Both the position numbers and the translations under genes were made by a program. Of a stretch of DNA of 35,624 nucleotides, positions 32,288-35,624 are shown one piece after another. The stretch is from Flavobacteriaceae bacterium (GTDB taxonomy: Bacteria > Bacteroidota > Bacteroidia > Flavobacteriales > Flavobacteriaceae): the NCBI GenBank assembly GCA_020435965.1, contig JAGQYS010000010.1:76687-112310 (forward strand), in the 5' to 3' direction. Under the pieces are notes generated by a model. The model did no database searches. It worked only from the letters and a program-made list of their open reading frames with translations, and was not told the origin of the DNA. The first letter of the stretch is position 1. Each line of letters begins with the position of its first letter.

Positions 32288-33694
32288 ATGAAAATAGAAC
32301 AGATATATACTGGATGTTTGGCTCAAGGTGCTTACTATATTGAGTCTAATGGCGAAGTCGCGATTATAGATCCATTAAGGGAAACACAACAATATATTGA
32401 TAAAGCTCAATCTGAAGGCGCAAAAATAAAATATGTTTTTGAAACTCATTTTCATGCAGATTTTGTTTCTGGCCATTTAGATTTAGCTAAAAAAACTGGT
32501 GCCACTATTGTTTTTGGCCCAGGAGCGTCTACAAGTTATGAAGCACATATTGCTAAGGATAACGAAAAATTTAAAATTGGAAATATCACGATTAAAGTCT
32601 TACATACTCCAGGACATACATTGGAATCATCAACCTATTTACTCATTGATGAAAATGGAGAGAATCATGCTATCTTTTCTGGCGACACGTTGTTTTTAGG
32701 AGATGTTGGTCGACCTGACTTAGCAATTAAGTCAGACTTAACCAAAGAAGATTTAGCAGCAATGCTTTATGACTCTTTAAGAACAAAAATTATGCCTTTG
32801 GCAGATGATGTTATTGTATATCCTGCCCATGGAGCTGGTTCTGCTTGTGGTAAAAATCTAAGCAAAGAAACTGTTGGAACCATTGGTGAACAGAAAAAAA
32901 CAAATTATGCCTTAAGGGCAGATATGACTAAGGATGAATTTGTTAAAGAGGTTTTAGATGGCATACCGCCTCCTCCGCAATATTTTGCAAAAAATGCAAT
33001 GATGAACAAAATGGGATACGAATCTTTTGAAAATGTCCTACAAACAGGTGACGTTGCACTAGATGCTACTGAATTTGAAGCATTGGCAAATCATGAAGGT
33101 GCTTTGGTATTAGATGTAAGATCACAATCTGAATACATAAAGGGACATATTCCAAACTCAATATTTATTGGACTCAATGGTGGATTTGCACCTTGGGTTG
33201 GCGCTCTAATAACAGATTTAAAACAACCTATTTTATTGGTAGTTCCAGAAGGAAAGTCAAAAGAAGCAGTAACACGATTATCTCGTGTTGGATATGATAA
33301 CACATTAGGTTATCTTGAAGGAGGAATGGAAGCATGGAAAGCTGCAGGAAAAGACATTGAATCCTTAAATTCTGTTTCTGCAAAGGAGTTTGCAAATAGA
33401 TATAAATCGGGAAACATCAACATTCTAGATGTCAGAAAAGATGGTGAATATAGTGCAAGTCATGTTGAGAATGCCCAACATTTTGCATTGGATTATATTA
33501 ATGACAAAATGAACGAAGTTTCAAAAGACAAAACCTATCACGTTTACTGTGCAGGTGGTTACCGCTCAGTTATAGCAGCTTCTATTTTAAAAGCAAGAGG
33601 TTTTAATAACTTAATAGATGTAGACGCTGGATTTGGTGCCATTAAAAACACAGGTATCCCAATTACAGATTTTGTTTGCCCTTCAACATTATAA
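32288..33694 (+). CDS. CstB-like persulfide dioxygenase fused to tandem rhodanese domains
   Basis: A 468-residue protein. Residues 1-240 form an ETHE1-like metallo-beta-lactamase-fold persulfide dioxygenase, with THFHAD (His54, His56, Asp58), TPGH (His110), SGDTL (Asp133) and PAHG (His181) as metal-site residues. GSACGK (Cys187) matches a Cys conserved in CstB. A first rhodanese domain (~262-355) has no active-site Cys: its loop reads VVPEG (319-322). The second (~362-468) has an active loop, CAGGYRS, with Cys421. Dioxygenase, dead rhodanese, active rhodanese is the architecture of staphylococcal CstB, which turns persulfides into thiosulfate/sulfite. The neighbours fit. The start is the ATG beyond the -7 box. 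Confidence 0.92.
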   Translation: MKIEQIYTGCLAQGAYYIESNGEVAIIDPLRETQQYIDKAQSEGAKIKYVFETHFHADFVSGHLDLAKKTGATIVFGPGASTSYEAHIAKDNEKFKIGNITIKVLHTPGHTLESSTYLLIDENGENHAIFSGDTLFLGDVGRPDLAIKSDLTKEDLAAMLYDSLRTKIMPLADDVIVYPAHGAGSACGKNLSKETVGTIGEQKKTNYALRADMTKDEFVKEVLDGIPPPPQYFAKNAMMNKMGYESFENVLQTGDVALDATEFEALANHEGALVLDVRSQSEYIKGHIPNSIFIGLNGGFAPWVGALITDLKQPILLVVPEGKSKEAVTRLSRVGYDNTLGYLEGGMEAWKAAGKDIESLNSVSAKEFANRYKSGNINILDVRKDGEYSASHVENAQHFALDYINDKMNEVSKDKTYHVYCAGGYRSVIAASILKARGFNNLIDVDAGFGAIKNTGIPITDFVCPSTL

Positions 33695-33712
33695 ATTTAA
33701 AATCATGGAATT

Positions 33713-33919
33713 ATGAAAAAAAACATGGGAAACACTGACAAAGCAATAAGAATTGTTTTAGCACTTGGAATTGCTTTACTATACTACTTTGACGTTATTC
33801 AAGGTACTCTAGCTTATGTGCTAATGGCTCTCGCTATAATTTTTTTGCTAACCAGTTTCATTAGTTTTTGTCCTTTGTATAAACCTTTTGGAATCAATAC
33901 TTGTAAAACAAAGTCATGA
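33713..33919 (+). CDS. DUF2892 small membrane protein
   Basis: A 68-residue protein with two membrane segments (~14-30 and 33-50). It matches DUF2892, also found as the membrane part of YgaP-type rhodaneses: MGNTDKAIRIVLALG start and FCPLYKPFGINTC end. It probably anchors sulfur-handling enzymes at the inner membrane or aids sulfide/thiocyanate movement; the role is inferred. Its stop overlaps the next ATG by 4 bases (ATGA), so the two are translationally coupled. A second Met at residue 5 could be the true start. Confidence 0.88.
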   Translation: MKKNMGNTDKAIRIVLALGIALLYYFDVIQGTLAYVLMALAIIFLLTSFISFCPLYKPFGINTCKTKS

Positions 33920-34185
33920 ATACAACACTAGCAATACAAAACCTAAAATGTGGTGGTTGTGCCAATACAATCACAACTAGATTGAGTAATATTGATGGTA
34001 TCGATACTGTTACAGTAAACAATGAAACAGACTCGGTATCATTCAATTATAATAACGAAAATACTTTAAATAAGGCTGTTGAATTACTTTCAAAACTAGG
34101 CTACCCAGTTGAAGGCGAGCAAAACCCTTTAAGTAAAAAAGCAAAAAGTTTTGTGAGTTGTGCTGTAGGCAGAATGAGCAAATAA
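33916..34185 (+). CDS. HMA-domain protein (copper-chaperone-like) in the sulfur operon
   Basis: An 89-residue soluble protein with a ferredoxin-like HMA fold: LAIQNLKCGGCANTITTRLS (Cys12-x-x-Cys15), then DTVTVNNETDSVSFNY and a helix ending LSKLGYPVEG. The CxxC loop is that of Atx1/CopZ metal chaperones. A C-terminal extension carries a third Cys (Cys83, SFVSCAVG) not found in plain chaperones. Position, and coupling to DUF2892, suggest that either Cu(I) or sulfane sulfur is the ligand; the sequence does not decide. It is the last gene, followed by a bidirectional terminator. Confidence 0.87.
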   Translation: MNTTLAIQNLKCGGCANTITTRLSNIDGIDTVTVNNETDSVSFNYNNENTLNKAVELLSKLGYPVEGEQNPLSKKAKSFVSCAVGRMSK

Positions 34186-34208
34186 CAGATTTTAATTATA
34201 ATAACACT

Positions 34209-34242
34209 AAAAAAAGCTCTGAATTTCTTCAGAGCTTTTTTT
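34209..34242. terminator. Bidirectional terminator, sulfur operon / clpS
   Basis: AAAAAAAGCTCTGAA and TTCAGAGCTTTTTTT pair perfectly over 15 bp around TTTC. The T-run overlaps the clpS stop codon. Confidence 0.9.
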
Positions 34243-34516
34243 ATATAATTTCAGCGCTTAAACCTGCATCCAATAGCATGGAACACCTTGGCTCAAGTTC
34301 GTCATAAACTCCAGTTTTAACAGTACACTTTCCTTTGTAATGCACTATAATGGAACATTGTTCAGCTTGTTCAGGTGTATGTTCGCAGGCATAAATAAGC
34401 GTGTCTATCACATGGTCAAACGTATTTACATCATCATTGTACAACACAATTTCATTATGCTTAACAACTTCTTCTTCAAGTAATAGGTCTTCAGAGGTTT
34501 TCTTCTGTGTACTCAT
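34241..34516 (-). CDS. clpS: ATP-dependent Clp protease adaptor ClpS
   Basis: A 91-residue adaptor that binds ClpA/ClpC and delivers N-end-rule substrates. Family marks: a disordered acidic N-terminus, then IVLYNDDVNTFDHVIDTL (the NDD-T-F/H pocket), the HTPEQAEQCSIIVHYKGKCTVKTG region and ALGL-like DAGLSAEI at the end. It is the last gene of tpiA-prmA-clpS, 15 nt after prmA, and shares a terminator with the sulfur operon. Confidence 0.93.
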   Translation of the reverse strand: MSTQKKTSEDLLLEEEVVKHNEIVLYNDDVNTFDHVIDTLIYACEHTPEQAEQCSIIVHYKGKCTVKTGVYDELEPRCSMLLDAGLSAEII

Positions 34517-34531
34517 GGCAAAAGTTTTATA

Positions 34532-35368
34532 CTAATTTAAGAATTTTAATGAAACCCAATGGTTTCTTTCTAGTGTTTCAACTAATTTTAACATATACTT
34601 ATTGCACTCAGCTTCTATAATTTTTATATCATTTTCATAAAAACCGCTTAAAAACAAAGCTCCATTCTTATTCAAACATTTAGCATATTGCTCTAAATCC
34701 TGAAGCAGGATGTTTCTGTTGATATTTGCAATAATAATATCATACTTTTTTCCTTCAAGAAGTTGAACATCTCCTTCGTAAACAGAAATATTATTACAAT
34801 TGTTGCGCTCAACATTCTCCATACTGTTTAAATAACACCAATTATCAATATCTATCGCATCAATTTTTGAAGCACCTTTCATTTCAGCTAAAATGGCTAA
34901 TACTCCTGTTCCGCAACCCATATCTAAAACCGTTTTTCCTGAGAAATCATTTTTTAGAATATGCTGAATCATCATGTGTGTGGTTTCATGATGTCCTGTA
35001 CCAAAACTCATTTTAGGCTCTATAACAATATCAAATTTTGTATTGAAAGGTTCATGAAATGGAGCTCGAACAGCACATAAATCATCAACCACAATGGGAT
35101 TAAAGTTTTTTTCCCACTCTTCGTTCCAGTTGGTTTGCTCGATGTCTTCAAAAGTATAAGTGATTTCAAATTCATCTGAATTTAAAATCTGGATATCCTC
35201 TAAGATATTTTCATTCCATTCTTCTTTTTGAATGTAAGCAGTGACACCTTCATCAGTTTCAACAAAGCTTTCAAAGCCAGCATAACCCAATTCTGCAATT
35301 AAAATCTCAACTGCTGGCTGTAGTGGATTCACCTTAAAATAATAGCCAATATAGATTTGATTAGACAT
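34532..35368 (-). CDS. prmA: Ribosomal protein L11 methyltransferase
   Basis: A 278-residue SAM-dependent enzyme that methylates ribosomal protein L11. An N-terminal substrate-recognition domain (~1-100) is followed by the catalytic domain with MSFGTGHHETTHMM, LDMGCGTGVLAILAEMKGA and IIANINRNILL, all PrmA hallmarks. Length matches the family. It starts 2 nt after the tpiA stop, so the two genes are in one operon. Confidence 0.94.
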   Translation of the reverse strand: MSNQIYIGYYFKVNPLQPAVEILIAELGYAGFESFVETDEGVTAYIQKEEWNENILEDIQILNSDEFEITYTFEDIEQTNWNEEWEKNFNPIVVDDLCAVRAPFHEPFNTKFDIVIEPKMSFGTGHHETTHMMIQHILKNDFSGKTVLDMGCGTGVLAILAEMKGASKIDAIDIDNWCYLNSMENVERNNCNNISVYEGDVQLLEGKKYDIIIANINRNILLQDLEQYAKCLNKNGALFLSGFYENDIKIIEAECNKYMLKLVETLERNHWVSLKFLN

Positions 35369-35370
35369 CT

Positions 35371-35624
35371 TTAAAACGCATTTACAATTGCAAAAAAATC
35401 CTCTGCATTAAGGGCTGCTCCACCAATAAGTCCACCATCAACGTCTGGTTTTGAAAAAATTTCTATTGCGTTATTTGGTTTTACACTTCCTCCATATAAA
35501 ATAGAAACACGCTCTGCAGTTTCTTTACCATATTTATTAGCTAAGGTTGTTCTAATAAACGCATGCATATCTTGAGCTTGTTCAGTTGAAGCGGTTTCTC
35601 CTGTACCAATAGCCCAAACTGGCT
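35371..35624 (-). CDS. tpiA: Triosephosphate isomerase, C-terminal part (gene continues past window)
   Basis: 84 codons plus the stop are visible; the frame is open to the right edge. Recognised are [12 protein letters not shown] (the catalytic-loop region after the active-site Glu, which lies just outside), [25 protein letters not shown] and [11 protein letters not shown]. These belong to the last beta-alpha units of the TIM barrel that converts dihydroxyacetone phosphate to glyceraldehyde 3-phosphate. First gene seen of the tpiA-prmA-clpS operon. Confidence 0.95.
   Translation of the reverse strand, partial: PVWAIGTGETASTEQAQDMHAFIRTTLANKYGKETAERVSILYGGSVKPNNAIEIFSKPDVDGGLIGGAALNAEDFFAIVNAF

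Overview
This window looks like chromosomal DNA from a member of the Flavobacteriaceae (Bacteroidota). It is AT-rich. Its promoters carry the Bacteroidota -7 element TAnnTTTG, often reading TATATTTG. Almost no gene has a Shine-Dalgarno sequence. It also holds clade-typical items: a T9SS C-terminal sorting domain, PorT, the lipoprotein TamL, a GLPGLI protein beside a TonB-type outer-membrane barrel, a short primary sigma factor, and the order ubiE-porT-trmH-tamL. No insertion sequence, prophage, CRISPR array or integrase is visible.

Layout. 1-5.3 kb: a T9SS-secreted alpha/beta hydrolase (5' end outside the window), rsmG, a fatty acid desaturase and a class I aminotransferase. 5.3-10.2 kb: an accessory-looking stretch with a small C-terminal-anchor protein behind an ECF-type promoter, a thioredoxin-like lipoprotein with a broken CxxC, a 353-bp AT-rich intergenic region with repeats and a palindrome, a 62-residue exported acidic Cys-containing peptide, a GLPGLI protein and a large outer-membrane barrel. 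10.2-20.1 kb: trkA-trkH potassium uptake, ubiE (menaquinone), porT (T9SS), a SpoU/TrmH methyltransferase, tamL, fbaA and accD. 20.2-26.7 kb: a putative surface lipoprotein, rpsO, pnp, a small nuclease-like unknown, the primary sigma factor, a BLUF photosensor and rpe. 26.7-30.4 kb: a lipoprotein, a GIY-YIG protein, an M90/MtfA-like peptidase, a PutP-type symporter and tRNA-Arg(ACG). 30.4-34.2 kb: a reactive-sulfur operon. 34.2 kb to the end: tpiA-prmA-clpS on the minus strand (tpiA cut by the window edge).

How genes work together. The sulfur operon pairs a split YeeE/YedE importer and a TauE-type exporter with a CstB-like persulfide dioxygenase/rhodanese, a DUF2892 membrane protein and a small HMA-domain protein. 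This fits import, oxidation and export of sulfane sulfur and its oxidised products. PorT belongs to the machinery that would secrete the T9SS-tagged hydrolase at the left edge. The most novel-looking locus is 5.7-10.2 kb. There a short exported peptide with three Cys and no basic residue in its mature part is followed by a strong hairpin and then by a GLPGLI/outer-membrane barrel pair. A peptide maturation or export role is a hypothesis only.

Start codons were revised where the longest reading frame was implausible (rsmG, GLPGLI, ubiE, rpsO, pnp, putP, the persulfide dioxygenase). Everything here comes from reading the sequence; no database search was possible.
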